Part shown: positions 16,722 to 25,064 of the stretch, piece after piece
How positions within the stretch are numbered: the first letter of the stretch is position 1
How the letters are laid out: each line of letters opens with the position of its first letter
Position numbers and translations under genes: made by a program
Assembly: GCA_019237115.1 (NCBI GenBank)
Contig: JAFAHS010000057.1
Coordinates: forward strand, 1 to 33,140
DNA length: 33,140 bases
From: Deltaproteobacteria bacterium
GTDB lineage: Bacteria; Desulfobacterota; Binatia; Binatales; Binataceae
Reading direction: 5' to 3'
The notes under the pieces: generated by a model
Database searches by the model: none
What the model was told of the DNA's origin: nothing
What the model saw: only the letters and a program-made list of their open reading frames with translations

Positions 16722-17990
16722 ATGCAACTGAAGTTTCTGGCGGTTGTTCTCTTTTTCTTCGGATCATTAGGATGGGCGGCACAGGCGTACGCCTACACCC
16801 AGGTCATGTCGCTTCCGGAGGTGATTGAACAGGCGCAGACGCACAATCCGCAGGTCCGTGGGACGCGATATCGGTGGGAATCGGCGCAGCACCAAATTCT
16901 TCAGAACTATTACCCCGCCGACCCGATATTTTCGTACCTCAATTCCGACAGCCCGCGCTTCCCTCTCGGTGGACAGGAGGGCCTTGAGAACTTCAACTTC
17001 AGCCAATCCTTTCAGTTTCCTGGTAAGGGCTGGCTGCAAGGCACCCAGGCAAAACGGAGCGCTGAAATCGCACGGTTGACCTATGCGGCGGCCCTTCGGG
17101 ACGTCAAGGCGCAAGCAGAAACGGGTTACTATCAGCTTCAACTCGACGAGGCGTTGATCGATCTGTTCACGGAGAACGTGGCCAACCTCGAGCAGGTTCA
17201 GAAAGTCACCCAGATAGCCTACGCCGCCAACCAGGTCACGCAGGGAGACTTCATCAACGGTCAATTTGCGCTGGAAGCAGACCGTGAAACGCTCCGGCAA
17301 CAGAGAGTGACAGTTGCCAACGACAAAACCACACTCGATGTCCTGCTCAACCGTGGCCCGGATGAGCCTCTGGAAGTGGACAGGAATCTGAACCTGGGGA
17401 CGTTTGAGACCCCGCTTGACGCGATCATCGCGCGGGCGGTTACCAGCCGCCAGGAGATTCTCGAAACTGCTCTGACCGAGAAGAATCAGAGTACCGCGCT
17501 TACCCTCGCGAACCTCGAATACGCGCCCGACTATACGATTACCATCGGCTATGACCACTGGATTATCCAGAGTTTCGCGCCTACGCCGAACAACACCAAA
17601 GACTGGAATTTCACGCTCGCCTGGAACGTCCCCCTCTATTTCCCGGCCAAGAACGAAGACATCAGAAGGGCGCGCAATGACTTGAACGCGGCCCGAGAGG
17701 ATCTCGACTCGATTCGCGTTCAAACCGCGGGCAACGTAACCTCTCTGTACCGGCAGATTTTGCGCTCGCGCGAAACCGCCCTACTGTATCGCAACACCCT
17801 GATTCCGCTCGCGCACCAGGCGTTCGAAGTGATGCTGATTGCCTATCAGGGCGGGAAAGTGGACTTCATCACCTTGATCTCGGCCTTCCGCCAGGAAAGC
17901 GATTCGCGCGCAGCCTACCTCCAGGCGGTCAATGCGCTGCTCGCCGGCAAGGTAGCGATTGAGCAAGCCGCCGGTGGTGACCTGCAATGA
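16722..17990 (+). CDS. Outer-membrane efflux channel, TolC/CzcC family
   Basis: A 422-residue outer-membrane channel subunit of a tripartite RND pump. The ATG at 16722 begins a signal peptide (MQLKFLAVVLFFFGSLGWAA, cleavage near AYA), which is why the longer upstream frame is rejected. Duplicated OEP repeats follow: VMSLPEVIEQAQTHNPQVRG at the first repeat, the FSQSFQFPGKG strand, long coiled-coil helices, and the second repeat containing FTLAWNVPLYFPAKN and a RRARNDLNAAREDLDSIR helix. The N-terminal Cys acylation typical of some OprM proteins is absent. It overlaps the next gene by 4 bases (ATGA), indicating translational coupling. Metal type is inferred from the CzcA-type pump encoded downstream. 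Confidence 0.9.
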   Translation: MQLKFLAVVLFFFGSLGWAAQAYAYTQVMSLPEVIEQAQTHNPQVRGTRYRWESAQHQILQNYYPADPIFSYLNSDSPRFPLGGQEGLENFNFSQSFQFPGKGWLQGTQAKRSAEIARLTYAAALRDVKAQAETGYYQLQLDEALIDLFTENVANLEQVQKVTQIAYAANQVTQGDFINGQFALEADRETLRQQRVTVANDKTTLDVLLNRGPDEPLEVDRNLNLGTFETPLDAIIARAVTSRQEILETALTEKNQSTALTLANLEYAPDYTITIGYDHWIIQSFAPTPNNTKDWNFTLAWNVPLYFPAKNEDIRRARNDLNAAREDLDSIRVQTAGNVTSLYRQILRSRETALLYRNTLIPLAHQAFEVMLIAYQGGKVDFITLISAFRQESDSRAAYLQAVNALLAGKVAIEQAAGGDLQ

Positions 17991-19120
17991 CCGCATCCGT
18001 CGCCATCTCGCGGTGGGTCGGGGTGTTGGTTTTGACCGGGTTACTCGGCGGCGGGGCGGTCGGGTGCACCGGGTCTCCACAGGGGGCGGTGTCCGATCAG
18101 AACGAATTACAGTTGCCGAAACTGATCCATCAAGGTACCGGGCCGGAGCTGTTGCAGATCCCCGCGGACCTGGGGGGTACTACCTTTACCACCGTGCGTC
18201 TGGTGGAGTTGCCGGGCATCCTGGAGACCAGTGGTCAAATCACCTTCGATGATCGCAAGGTCGCGTCGATCATTTCGCGCGTGACCGGGCGCATCGAGGA
18301 AATCCGCGTCTCGCAATGGGACTACGTCCGCCGGGGACAGGCGATCGCCACCCTCTACAGCCCCGACATCATGACTGCGGAGGCGGAATATCTGCAGGCC
18401 AAGACAACCTCCGCGTCGATGTCGCAGGCCAGCCCGAGCAACGACGCTTTTGCGCGCTCCATGCTGGAAGCTGCCACCCGCAAGCTTGAGCTTCTCGGTA
18501 TCGAGCCCGCGCAAATCGCGGCAATAAAAACCGCCGCGCCCAACTTCGTGATGCACGCGCCGATCAGCGGGAACGTGGTGCAGAACCAGGCGCTGCGCGG
18601 CTCGGCGGTCAATCCGGGCGACGTCTTGTACTCGCTGGGAACCCTCGAGGACGTATGGATCACCGCCGACATTTACGAAGACGACCTGGCGCGGGTGCGC
18701 GTCGGGCAGGAGCTCGATGCGGTTACCACCGCCTACCCGGACCAAGTGTTCCACGGCACCATCGCGCGGATCAGTCCCAACGTCGATCCCAACTCTCATG
18801 TGGTCGAGATCCGATGCCAGGTCAGAAATCCCAACTTCAGGTTGAAGCCGCAGATGCTGGCGCGGGTGAAGATCGTGGTGCGTCCCGGGCAGGCGCTGGT
18901 GGTGCCGCTCGGTGCGCTGGTCTTTGAGTCGGAAAACTACTTTGTGTACGTCGATACCGGCAATCATCTTCTGGAGCGGCGCACGGTCCACATAGGCACC
19001 TGGAATCAAAAAGATTACGCGCGGGTAATCTCCGGGCTCAATCCAGGCGACCGGGTGGTGGTGCGGGGAACCCTCCAAATAAACGCGCTCTGGCATCAGG
19101 CGCACGGGGAAAGCTCTTAA
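17987..19120 (+). CDS. RND efflux periplasmic adaptor (CzcB/CusB family lipoprotein)
   Basis: A 377-residue membrane-fusion protein. The N-terminus is a lipoprotein signal with a good lipobox (GGGAVGC; acylated Cys27). The lipoyl/barrel-sandwich half is around RVTGRIEEIRVSQWDYVRRG and YSPDIMTAEAEYLQAK, a helical hairpin follows, then the second lipoyl half (NFVMHAPISGNVVQNQALRG). The beta-barrel segment is LEDVWITADIYEDDLARVRVG and the membrane-proximal domain GLNPGDRVVVRG. This layout is that of CusB/CzcB adaptors. The N-terminal Met-rich copper site of CusB is not seen, so zinc/cobalt/nickel-type or broad specificity is more likely than copper/silver. It starts within the stop of the channel gene and ends 40 bases before the pump gene. 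Confidence 0.92.
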   Translation: MTASVAISRWVGVLVLTGLLGGGAVGCTGSPQGAVSDQNELQLPKLIHQGTGPELLQIPADLGGTTFTTVRLVELPGILETSGQITFDDRKVASIISRVTGRIEEIRVSQWDYVRRGQAIATLYSPDIMTAEAEYLQAKTTSASMSQASPSNDAFARSMLEAATRKLELLGIEPAQIAAIKTAAPNFVMHAPISGNVVQNQALRGSAVNPGDVLYSLGTLEDVWITADIYEDDLARVRVGQELDAVTTAYPDQVFHGTIARISPNVDPNSHVVEIRCQVRNPNFRLKPQMLARVKIVVRPGQALVVPLGALVFESENYFVYVDTGNHLLERRTVHIGTWNQKDYARVISGLNPGDRVVVRGTLQINALWHQAHGESS

Positions 19121-19160
19121 CCCGGCGGCAATTGCCGTCCGTGAGTGGTGGTAGGCAGCG

Positions 19161-22100
19161 ATGATCCAGGTCTTGATGGCACTGGCGCTCCGCGAGCGCA
19201 TCGTGGTTCTCGGTGCCGCCGTGATGCTGCTGGTAGGGGGGATCGTTGCATTCACCCAGTTGGACATCGAAGCCTATCCCGACCCGGTCCAGCCGATGAC
19301 CGAGGTGCTGACCCTTCCGACCGGACTCAGCGCCGAGGAAGTTGAGAAACTGGTCACGGTTCCGACCGAGTTCGGAATGAGCGGAATGCTCTATCTGAAA
19401 TCGATGGAGTCGATCTCGCTGTACGGATTGTCAGATGTCCGTCTCTATTTCGATTGGGACAGTGACTACGAGTTTGATCGGATTCAGACCATCAACCAGC
19501 TCACGTTCGTGACGCTTCCGCAGGGAATCACTCCGGGCCTCTCGCCGGAAAACCCGATCGGCGAGATTTACCGCTACACGGTAGAGGGGCCCGATCACGA
19601 TTTGGTACGCGAAAAAGAAATCCAGGACTGGGTTTGTGAAAAGCACTTCAAAACCGTGCCCGGCGTGCTCGACGTGTCGGGTTTCGGCGGATTGACCAAG
19701 GAATATCACGTCGAGGTGGATCCCCAGAAACTCAATCACTATACGATTCCGCTCTCCCAGGTAATCAGCTCGATCCAGAACTCCAACACTAACTCCGGTG
19801 GCAGCTACCTCAACGTCGGCGAGCAGGCATTCGACGTGCGTGGACTGGGGCTTATTCAGAATCTCGATGACATTCGCGACATCGTGCTCACCTCCAACAA
19901 GTCGACTCCCATCCGGGTAAGCGACGTCGCCGACGTGTCGGTTGGCTGGTCACCCCGGCTCGGGATCGTGGGGATGGACTATCAGCCGGAAGTAGTTTCG
20001 GGCATCGTCCTGATGCGCAAGAACGGGAACACGCTCAAGACCCTGGCGGGAGTCCGGGAAAAAACCAACGAACTCAATACCAGCGGACTCATGCCGAAGG
20101 GCTACAAGGTCGTGCCGTACTACGACCGCACCGGCCTGGTCTATACGACCTTGCGCACGGTGCTCGAAAACCTGTCGCTGGGAATGCTGCTGGTTTTTCT
20201 GGTCTTGATCTTCTTTCTGGGCAATCTGCGCACCGCGATCATCGCGGCGGTCAACATTCCGCTGGCGATGTTCGGTGCGTTCATTCTGCTCTATCTCACC
20301 GGCACTCCTGCCAACCTTCTGTCGCTTGGCGCGGTTGACTTCGGAATCATCATCGATTCGACCATCATCGTGGTCGAGAATATCCATCGGCACTTGACCA
20401 CCGAAGACTCCCCCGGCGGCACGCTGGACTGTATCCGCCGCGCGTCCACCGAGGTCGGGGGGCCGATGTTCTATTCGACGCTGATTTTTCTGATCGCGTT
20501 TCTGCCGCTCTTCACCATGAGAGGCGTCGAAGGGGCGATTTTTTCGCCAATGTCACATACCTATGCGTTCGCGCTGACCGTGGCGATTATCCTGGCGGTG
20601 ATGCTCTCGCCGGTATTGTGTTCGTACCTGTTGCACAAGGGCATGCGGGAAACCCACAACTTCGTGTGGGAAGCGTTTCACAACTTCTATCACAACCTTT
20701 TTGTCCGAATACTTCGAGTGCCACGCCTTACGATCGCGGTGATCGTATTGGTCATGGTGGCCGGACTTTCGATGTTTCCGCGTCTGGGTGGCGAGTTTCT
20801 GCCCAAGCTGGAAGAGGGGAACATCTGGGCCCATGCGATGATGCCCACCACCATCAATCTTCCGACCGGCGCAAGACTGGTAGACCAGATGCGTGGGGTC
20901 TTTCTGTCCTTCCCCGAAGTTAAGAACGTGGTATCGCAACTTGGCCGACCCGACGACGGCACCGAGACGACCAGCTTCTTCTCAATCGAGTTCCCCGTCG
21001 ACCTCAAGCCCGAAGACCAGTGGCCCAGGGGTATGACCAAGGTCCGCTTGGTCAAGGAGATCGATGATAAATTGCGCAAGAGATTTCCCGGGGTGAGCTT
21101 CTCTTACTCGCAGAATATCGAGGACAACATCGATGAGGCGCTCTCGGGTGTAAAGGCGGGCGAGAATGCGGTTAAGGTCTTTGGCTACGATCTTGACACC
21201 GATCAAGCGATTGCCAGTCAGATCGAAAGCATCCTGAAGAGCGTGCGTGGGATCACCGATGTGTTCATGTTCAAGTCCTTGGGACAACCCAACATTGTCG
21301 CCGCGCCGGACCGTGCGGCCGCCGCTCGCTACGGGCTGAACTCCGGCGATGTGGCGGCGATCGTTCAGGCCGCGATCGGTGGTCAAACCGCCACGCAAGT
21401 GCTCGAGGAAGATCGCAGTTTCCCGCTGGTGGTGCGTTGGAAGCCCGAGTATCGCCAGACCATCGAAGCGATGCGGAACATTCGGGTCAACGTGCCGACC
21501 GGGGGCAACGTGCCGTTGGGGCAAATCGCGCGGGTGGACGCGTCGGAGGGCGCCTCGTTTATCTACCGCGGCGACTTGCAGCGCTATGTACCGGTGCGCT
21601 TCTCCGTACGAGGGAGGGACCTCAAGGGCGCCGTGAGGGAGGCAAAACAACGGGTCGCCGAGCAAATTAAAGTTCCCGAAGGTACTCACCTCGAGTGGGT
21701 GGGCGAATACGGCGAACTCCAGGCCGCCAATCGCCGACTGGCAATCGTGATTCCAATTGCCCTCGTGCTGATTATGGGGGTCCTCTACGCCGCGACCTTG
21801 TCGCTGGTCAACACCCTTATCTTGATGGCGCAGGTTCCGCTCGCTTGTCTGGGCGGGGTGCTCGCCCTGGTGGTCACCGGCGTTCCATTCAGCGTTTCTG
21901 CCGCGGTCGGCTTCATTTCCATTTTCGCAATCGCCATCATGGACGGCATCCTGCTGAACTTCTACATCCATCAGCTGTGGAACGAGGGCCACTCGCTGAT
22001 CGATTCGATCGTGATGGGTGCGGATCGTCGTTTTCGGGCGCTGATGATGACGGCCCTGGTCGACGGCCTGGGATTACTTCCCGCGGCGGTTTCGACACGC

Positions 22101-22259
22101 ATCGGTGCACAAACCCAAAGACCATTGGCGATCGTAGTGATCGGCGGCGCAATCTCGATTGCCCTGCTGACTCGTGTATTCCATCCCACCCTGGTGTACC
22201 TGCTCGCGCGCCCGCTCAGGCTTACCGAAGATCGACGGGAGCTGACCGACCCGGTCTGA
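19161..22259 (+). CDS. Heavy-metal efflux RND permease (CzcA/CusA family)
   Basis: A 1032-residue inner-membrane proton-driven pump with the usual 12 TM helices and two large periplasmic loops. The heavy-metal-RND signature in TM4 reads DFGIIIDSTIIVVEN. It preserves the three acidic residues shown to be essential in CzcA (here Asp393, Asp399, Glu406). The DFG form points to the CzcA/CnrA/NccA-type divalent-metal groups rather than the Cu/Ag group. Late segments (GFISIFAIAIMDGILLNFY, GLGLLPAAVST) are also typical. GGTAGG lies ahead of the ATG. It is the third gene of the channel-adaptor-pump operon and is followed by a PII-like gene. Exact metal is inference; solvent or organic substrates cannot be excluded. 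Confidence 0.93.
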   Translation: MIQVLMALALRERIVVLGAAVMLLVGGIVAFTQLDIEAYPDPVQPMTEVLTLPTGLSAEEVEKLVTVPTEFGMSGMLYLKSMESISLYGLSDVRLYFDWDSDYEFDRIQTINQLTFVTLPQGITPGLSPENPIGEIYRYTVEGPDHDLVREKEIQDWVCEKHFKTVPGVLDVSGFGGLTKEYHVEVDPQKLNHYTIPLSQVISSIQNSNTNSGGSYLNVGEQAFDVRGLGLIQNLDDIRDIVLTSNKSTPIRVSDVADVSVGWSPRLGIVGMDYQPEVVSGIVLMRKNGNTLKTLAGVREKTNELNTSGLMPKGYKVVPYYDRTGLVYTTLRTVLENLSLGMLLVFLVLIFFLGNLRTAIIAAVNIPLAMFGAFILLYLTGTPANLLSLGAVDFGIIIDSTIIVVENIHRHLTTEDSPGGTLDCIRRASTEVGGPMFYSTLIFLIAFLPLFTMRGVEGAIFSPMSHTYAFALTVAIILAVMLSPVLCSYLLHKGMRETHNFVWEAFHNFYHNLFVRILRVPRLTIAVIVLVMVAGLSMFPRLGGEFLPKLEEGNIWAHAMMPTTINLPTGARLVDQMRGVFLSFPEVKNVVSQLGRPDDGTETTSFFSIEFPVDLKPEDQWPRGMTKVRLVKEIDDKLRKRFPGVSFSYSQNIEDNIDEALSGVKAGENAVKVFGYDLDTDQAIASQIESILKSVRGITDVFMFKSLGQPNIVAAPDRAAAARYGLNSGDVAAIVQAAIGGQTATQVLEEDRSFPLVVRWKPEYRQTIEAMRNIRVNVPTGGNVPLGQIARVDASEGASFIYRGDLQRYVPVRFSVRGRDLKGAVREAKQRVAEQIKVPEGTHLEWVGEYGELQAANRRLAIVIPIALVLIMGVLYAATLSLVNTLILMAQVPLACLGGVLALVVTGVPFSVSAAVGFISIFAIAIMDGILLNFYIHQLWNEGHSLIDSIVMGADRRFRALMMTALVDGLGLLPAAVSTRIGAQTQRPLAIVVIGGAISIALLTRVFHPTLVYLLARPLRLTEDRRELTDPV

Positions 22260-22310
22260 GGCAGAATGGATGCGACTCCCCATGAACATCAGCCGACCGA
22301 TTAAAGGCCG

Positions 22311-22333
22311 AAGCGCCGGAACTCCGGCGGCTT
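22311..22333 (+). other. Intercistronic hairpin between pump and PII-like gene
   Basis: AAGCGCCGGA and TCCGGCGGCTT form a 10-bp stem with one bulged G and a 2-base loop. No U-tract follows, so it is more likely an mRNA processing or stability element than a terminator. It may separate expression levels of the pump and the PII-like protein. Confidence 0.35.
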
Positions 22334-22349
22334 GCTGGCGGTGACAACC

Positions 22350-22853
22350 ATGAAGAAGATTGAAGCACTGTTTGTGGAGGAAAAGTTTGGTGAGGTCCGC
22401 GACGCGATCTTCAAGCACGGGATCCATCGCTTCGTCGTCAGCAAAACGGTGGTTCACGAGTTCGAACATCACGCCGGTTCACGGTGGAGGAGCAGCGAAA
22501 CCACCGACGACGAATCCGCCACCATCAAACTCGAGGTGGTCGTTGCGGATGAGATTTCAGGAGCGGTGGCTCGCGCGATCCTGGCAACGGCCCGCACCAG
22601 GCATCCCACCCCGTCCGTAACAATTTCTCCGGTGGATGAGGTTCTCGAAGTTACCTTCACCAAAAAGCCGGCGGGCGGCGCTGTTCGAGACGGTGGCGCC
22701 AGCGGGCGTCCAGAAACAAAAGGGCAGGCGGGAAGCGAAGTGCAAAACAGTGGCGCGAGCGGGCGTCCAGAAGCAAAGGGGCAGGCGGGAAGCGAAGTGC
22801 GAAACAGTGGCACTAGTGGGCGGCCAGATGGAAAGGAGCGGGCGGGAAGCTAA
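22350..22853 (+). CDS. PII-like signalling protein (PII-NG type) with repeat tail
   Basis: A 167-residue protein. Residues 1-106 follow the PII ferredoxin-like fold: MKKIEALFVEEKFGEVRDAI at the first strand and helix, GIHRFVVSKTVV, a short T-loop region rich in His/Arg/Ser, IKLEVVVAD as strand 3, a second helix (AVARAILATARTR) and TISPVDEVLEV as strand 4. The uridylylation tyrosine region of GlnB is not conserved. A PII subgroup (PII-NG) is known to be genetically linked to heavy-metal RND pumps, and this placement after a CzcA-type gene fits it. Residues 115-167 are a low-complexity tail of 19-residue repeats not typical of PII. The ATG at 22350 has only a weak ribosome site; a GTG nine bases earlier is possible. 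Ligand unknown. Confidence 0.75.
   Translation: MKKIEALFVEEKFGEVRDAIFKHGIHRFVVSKTVVHEFEHHAGSRWRSSETTDDESATIKLEVVVADEISGAVARAILATARTRHPTPSVTISPVDEVLEVTFTKKPAGGAVRDGGASGRPETKGQAGSEVQNSGASGRPEAKGQAGSEVRNSGTSGRPDGKERAGS
22692..22853 (+). repeat. 57-bp in-frame tandem repeat, 2.8 copies
   Basis: Units begin at 22692, 22749 and 22806, the last cut short at 48 bases by the stop codon. Each encodes a variant of SGASGRPEAKGQAGSEVRN. Copies 1 and 2 are almost identical in DNA, while copy 3 has diverged. The repeat makes a charged, glycine/serine-rich, probably disordered tail on the PII-like protein. Confidence 0.9.
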
Positions 22854-23052
22854 TTCTCCTGCCTTTCCCTGGTGAGACGGCGTATGGAGTTCCGACAACC
22901 CGTTGGTGGCATTCGCGCAGGCGATCGCCGCTCGCAGTATCTACCCGGCTTGCCACTAACGCCCGTCCCCGGACGCTTGCCTGAACTTACTGTCCGCGTG
23001 CGGCGATCCGCGTCACGAGTCGCTCGGCGCTGACTACCGCGCAGACCAGCGA

Positions 23053-23517
23053 TCAGCGGTTGAGTTGCGATAATTCCGCTTTGATTCTTTCTGGATGCGT
23101 TGCCCGCCAATATATGCGACCGCAATCGGGGCAGCGCGAGAAACGCTCCTGGCTCTTAAATACATACGGCGGCACCTGCTCTCTAACCGTCTCGCGGCTC
23201 ACTTCACGCAGCAGAGAGTTGCATCGCGAGCAGCGCGTGAACGCGCCACGCTGAGGGTCGATCGCGAAGTGGCGGAGGACTTGACGAAGTTGCTCTCGAA
23301 CCCGCTCGGAGGTGAGGTAGAGCGCGTCGGGTGCGGTTCGTAGCCGCTTGTCACGGGTGAGAACAAACCTCCGATCGTGTCGCGCGGCGTGGAGCAATTC
23401 GGCTCCGCCGAGCATCTTATCGAAAGTGATGTCGACCCCGCACAGACGCAGCCAACGAGCCAGGCGTGCAAGCATCCGGTCGGCGGCGAGGCGCGGAGCG
23501 TTCGAATTCGCCTCCAT
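23053..23517 (-). CDS. Mut7-C RNase domain protein with C-terminal zinc ribbon
   Basis: A 154-residue protein of the Mut7-C family, a PIN-like RNase fold fused to a zinc ribbon. The N-terminal part shows LAADRMLARLARWLRLCGVD and FVLTRDKRL, which supply the conserved Asp/Arg/Asp residues. The C-terminal ribbon has CSRCNSLL and CPDCGRIYW (four cysteines in two CxxC knuckles), with VPPYV between them. The role is probably RNA processing or a toxin-like RNase; members are mostly uncharacterised. I prefer the ATG at 23517, though a TTG 21 bases upstream is possible and neither has a clear ribosome site. It stands alone. Confidence 0.85.
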   Translation of the reverse strand: MEANSNAPRLAADRMLARLARWLRLCGVDITFDKMLGGAELLHAARHDRRFVLTRDKRLRTAPDALYLTSERVREQLRQVLRHFAIDPQRGAFTRCSRCNSLLREVSRETVREQVPPYVFKSQERFSRCPDCGRIYWRATHPERIKAELSQLNR

Positions 23518-24055
23518 CGGGGAGTCTGCCACGAGCAAGACCTACTTTCAGATTCTACGCCAACTCGTGCCATCTACCGATCACCCGGCGGCGGGCCGAG
23601 GACCCTTTGACGCAACGGTCCGGAAAACCGATGGTTCTAACGGAACTGCGCGAGTAGGGCCTTTGCTTCCTGCGGGTCTCTGCCCGCGAAACCTTCGGTG
23701 AAAGGTGGTTAGAATCGAGCGCGCGCTTTAGCCGGTTTGGCTCCGCACCGCGCCGGCCCCATTCAGAGAGTTGCTGCGAGGTTGAGCGCCCAACCGTGCC
23801 ATCGCGACTGCGTCCACCTTCTGCCCGCGACGGTTTCGGCGACCGGCAAGGAAGCTTTCGAACGCGCCGCTCGGGGCATGGAGAAATACCGACCTGGTTG
23901 CGATGGCTCGCTGTCCGCGGCGGTCGAGCAGGTTTATGCCCACCCCGGATCAAGTTAAGCGCGTTCGCGAGAGTTTCGACCACGAAGTCGCCACCCCAGC
24001 CGAGCTGCTACGACTGAGCGTTCAGCGCAATAGGATTTCTCTTTGGCGTAAAGAC
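23518..24055. other. Intergenic region with little coding signal
   Basis: Frames here are arginine/serine-rich and look like noise. Two short hairpins (GCGGG/CCCGC near 23673-23688 and ACCTT/AAGGT near 23692-23707) lie close together but lack T-tracts. The only possible coding element is the tiny frame beginning at 23936. Confidence 0.4.
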
Positions 24056-24070
24056 TTGACAAATGCGTAG
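23936..24070 (+). pseudogene. Possible globin N-terminal remnant, 44 codons
   Basis: An ATG-initiated frame begins MPTPDQVKRVRESFDHEV, which resembles the start of single-domain bacterial globins (M-T-P-E-Q-V-x-L-V-x-E-S-F). After about 30 codons the resemblance stops and the frame ends at 24070, inside the next promoter. No heme-binding histidine is reached. It is best read as a broken relic; chance similarity remains possible. Confidence 0.25.
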
Positions 24071-24115
24071 CCGCTAGGTTACCTATTCATCTGTAGCTGA
24101 TAGGTTACACATTTG
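24056..24115 (+). promoter_or_regulatory. ArsR-type promoter/operator, left cassette
   Basis: A -35 TTGACA (24056-24061) and a -10 TTACCT (24079-24084) are 17 bases apart. The imperfect dyad TAGCC-N4-GGTTA (24068-24081) overlaps the -10. GGTTACACATTTG (24103-24115) is an inverted copy of CAAATGCGTAGCC. The whole block is repeated with the same internal spacing ahead of the intact arsR at 27821, on the other strand. Shared regulation is inferred. Confidence 0.7.
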
Positions 24116-24118
24116 CCG

Positions 24119-24441
24119 ATGACACCAGAGACAACAATCGAGCCGCTAGCGCATCCGATTCGGAGGCCCTTCATCGTTCTGGCCAGCGAGTCCCAAGCAC
24201 GGTCGGCTATCGGCTATGGACCCGCTGCGGGACCGATTCCTTTCCACGCAGACACTGCCGCGAACTTGCTCCCTCGGGAGGCAAAATCATGCGCAAGGCG
24301 CTCGAGCAACTCCGAAAGATGGAGCGCTACTGGAACACCATTCTCGAAGCTTTCAAACGTTATGCGGAGGGAAAAATGAAGCACCCCAAGGTTGAGGCAA
24401 ACCGTAACGGCGCGGCGGCGCGAAAGGAGTCAGAGCGGTGA
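24119..24441 (+). pseudogene. Decayed ArsR-family regulator
   Basis: Two pieces of an ArsR-type repressor lie in different frames. The start (from ATG 24119) gives IEPLAHPIRRPFIVLAS, comparable with ALGDPTRREILRRLA of the intact paralogue at 27501-27821. From about 24262 another frame reads ELAPSGGKIMRKALEQLRKM followed by ERYWNTILEAFKRY. This matches the paralogue's QLAPPGRK and ELERYWDFVLQAFKS, plus a 22-residue extension. The middle, including the DNA-recognition helix, is missing or scrambled. The terminal TGA overlaps the GTG start of the next gene, as in a coupled operon. A frameshift plus internal deletion explains the state; it should no longer bind DNA. Confidence 0.7.
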
Positions 24442-25064
24442 AACTTTATCTTACACCCCCCTCCCCTCGAGCGTTCAAAGTGATCGCACTCAAGAACCAT
24501 CTCGGCATCGAGTGCGAGACTCAGTTTGTCGATCTCGGCAACGGCGATCAGCTCACGCCTGAGTACGTGGCGATGAATCCCAACAAAAAGATGCCGATTC
24601 TCGAAGACGATGGGTTCGTGCTTTGGGAGTCGAACGCGATCCTCTTCTATCTCGCATCGAAGAAGCCTGAGCGCGGGCTCTGGCCCACCGACCTGCGCCG
24701 CCAGGCAGACGTTTTACGCTGGCTTGCCTGGGAGAGCGCGCATTGGGACGCCGAATCGCTGGGAATGGTCGGGTATGAAAAAGTCTCGCGCGTCGTGCTC
24801 CATCGGCCCGGATCTGCTGACCCGGCGCTAATCACGCGAGGCGAGGAGAATTTCGCGCGTTTCGCCGAGGCGCTCGACACGTCACTCAAGGGACGCAGGT
24901 GGCTGGTCGGTGAGACGCCGACGATCGCGGAATTCGCGATTGGCGCGTGGATACCGGTCGCCTCGCGGCTTGAACTTCAGATCGCGAAGTATCCGGAAAT
25001 CGGGCGCTGGTACGAGGGACTCGCGGCGCTATGCGGATGGCGCGAGTCGATGGTGGCGCGATGA
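24438..25064 (+). CDS. Glutathione S-transferase family protein
   Basis: A 208-residue cytosolic GST. The N-terminal thioredoxin-like domain starts MKLYLTPPSPRAFKV. It includes the cis-Pro motif KMPILEDDGFVLWESNAIL, where Glu-Ser contacts the gamma-glutamyl group of glutathione. The all-helical domain follows with the N-capping box around TPTIAEFAIGAW. It should conjugate or reduce small electrophiles, but the substrate is unknown. The start is a GTG at 24438 with AAAGGAGT 8 bases upstream; the broken arsR stop overlaps it. The stop overlaps the ATG of the membrane protein (ATGA), so the genes are coupled. Confidence 0.9.
   Translation: MKLYLTPPSPRAFKVIALKNHLGIECETQFVDLGNGDQLTPEYVAMNPNKKMPILEDDGFVLWESNAILFYLASKKPERGLWPTDLRRQADVLRWLAWESAHWDAESLGMVGYEKVSRVVLHRPGSADPALITRGEENFARFAEALDTSLKGRRWLVGETPTIAEFAIGAWIPVASRLELQIAKYPEIGRWYEGLAALCGWRESMVAR

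Noticed and set aside
20982..21992. A 336-codon open frame antisense to the RND pump gene
   Set aside because: It is a shadow of the pump's second periplasmic domain and has no motif of its own.
22692..22853. Could the 57-bp repeats be a CRISPR or an intergenic minisatellite?
   Set aside because: The units are contiguous with no spacers, a multiple of three long and in frame with the PII-like gene, so they are coding repeats.
23555..23983. A 142-codon minus-strand frame
   Set aside because: It is Arg/Ser/Pro-rich with no domain or ribosome site, and it overlaps a region that shows only relics.
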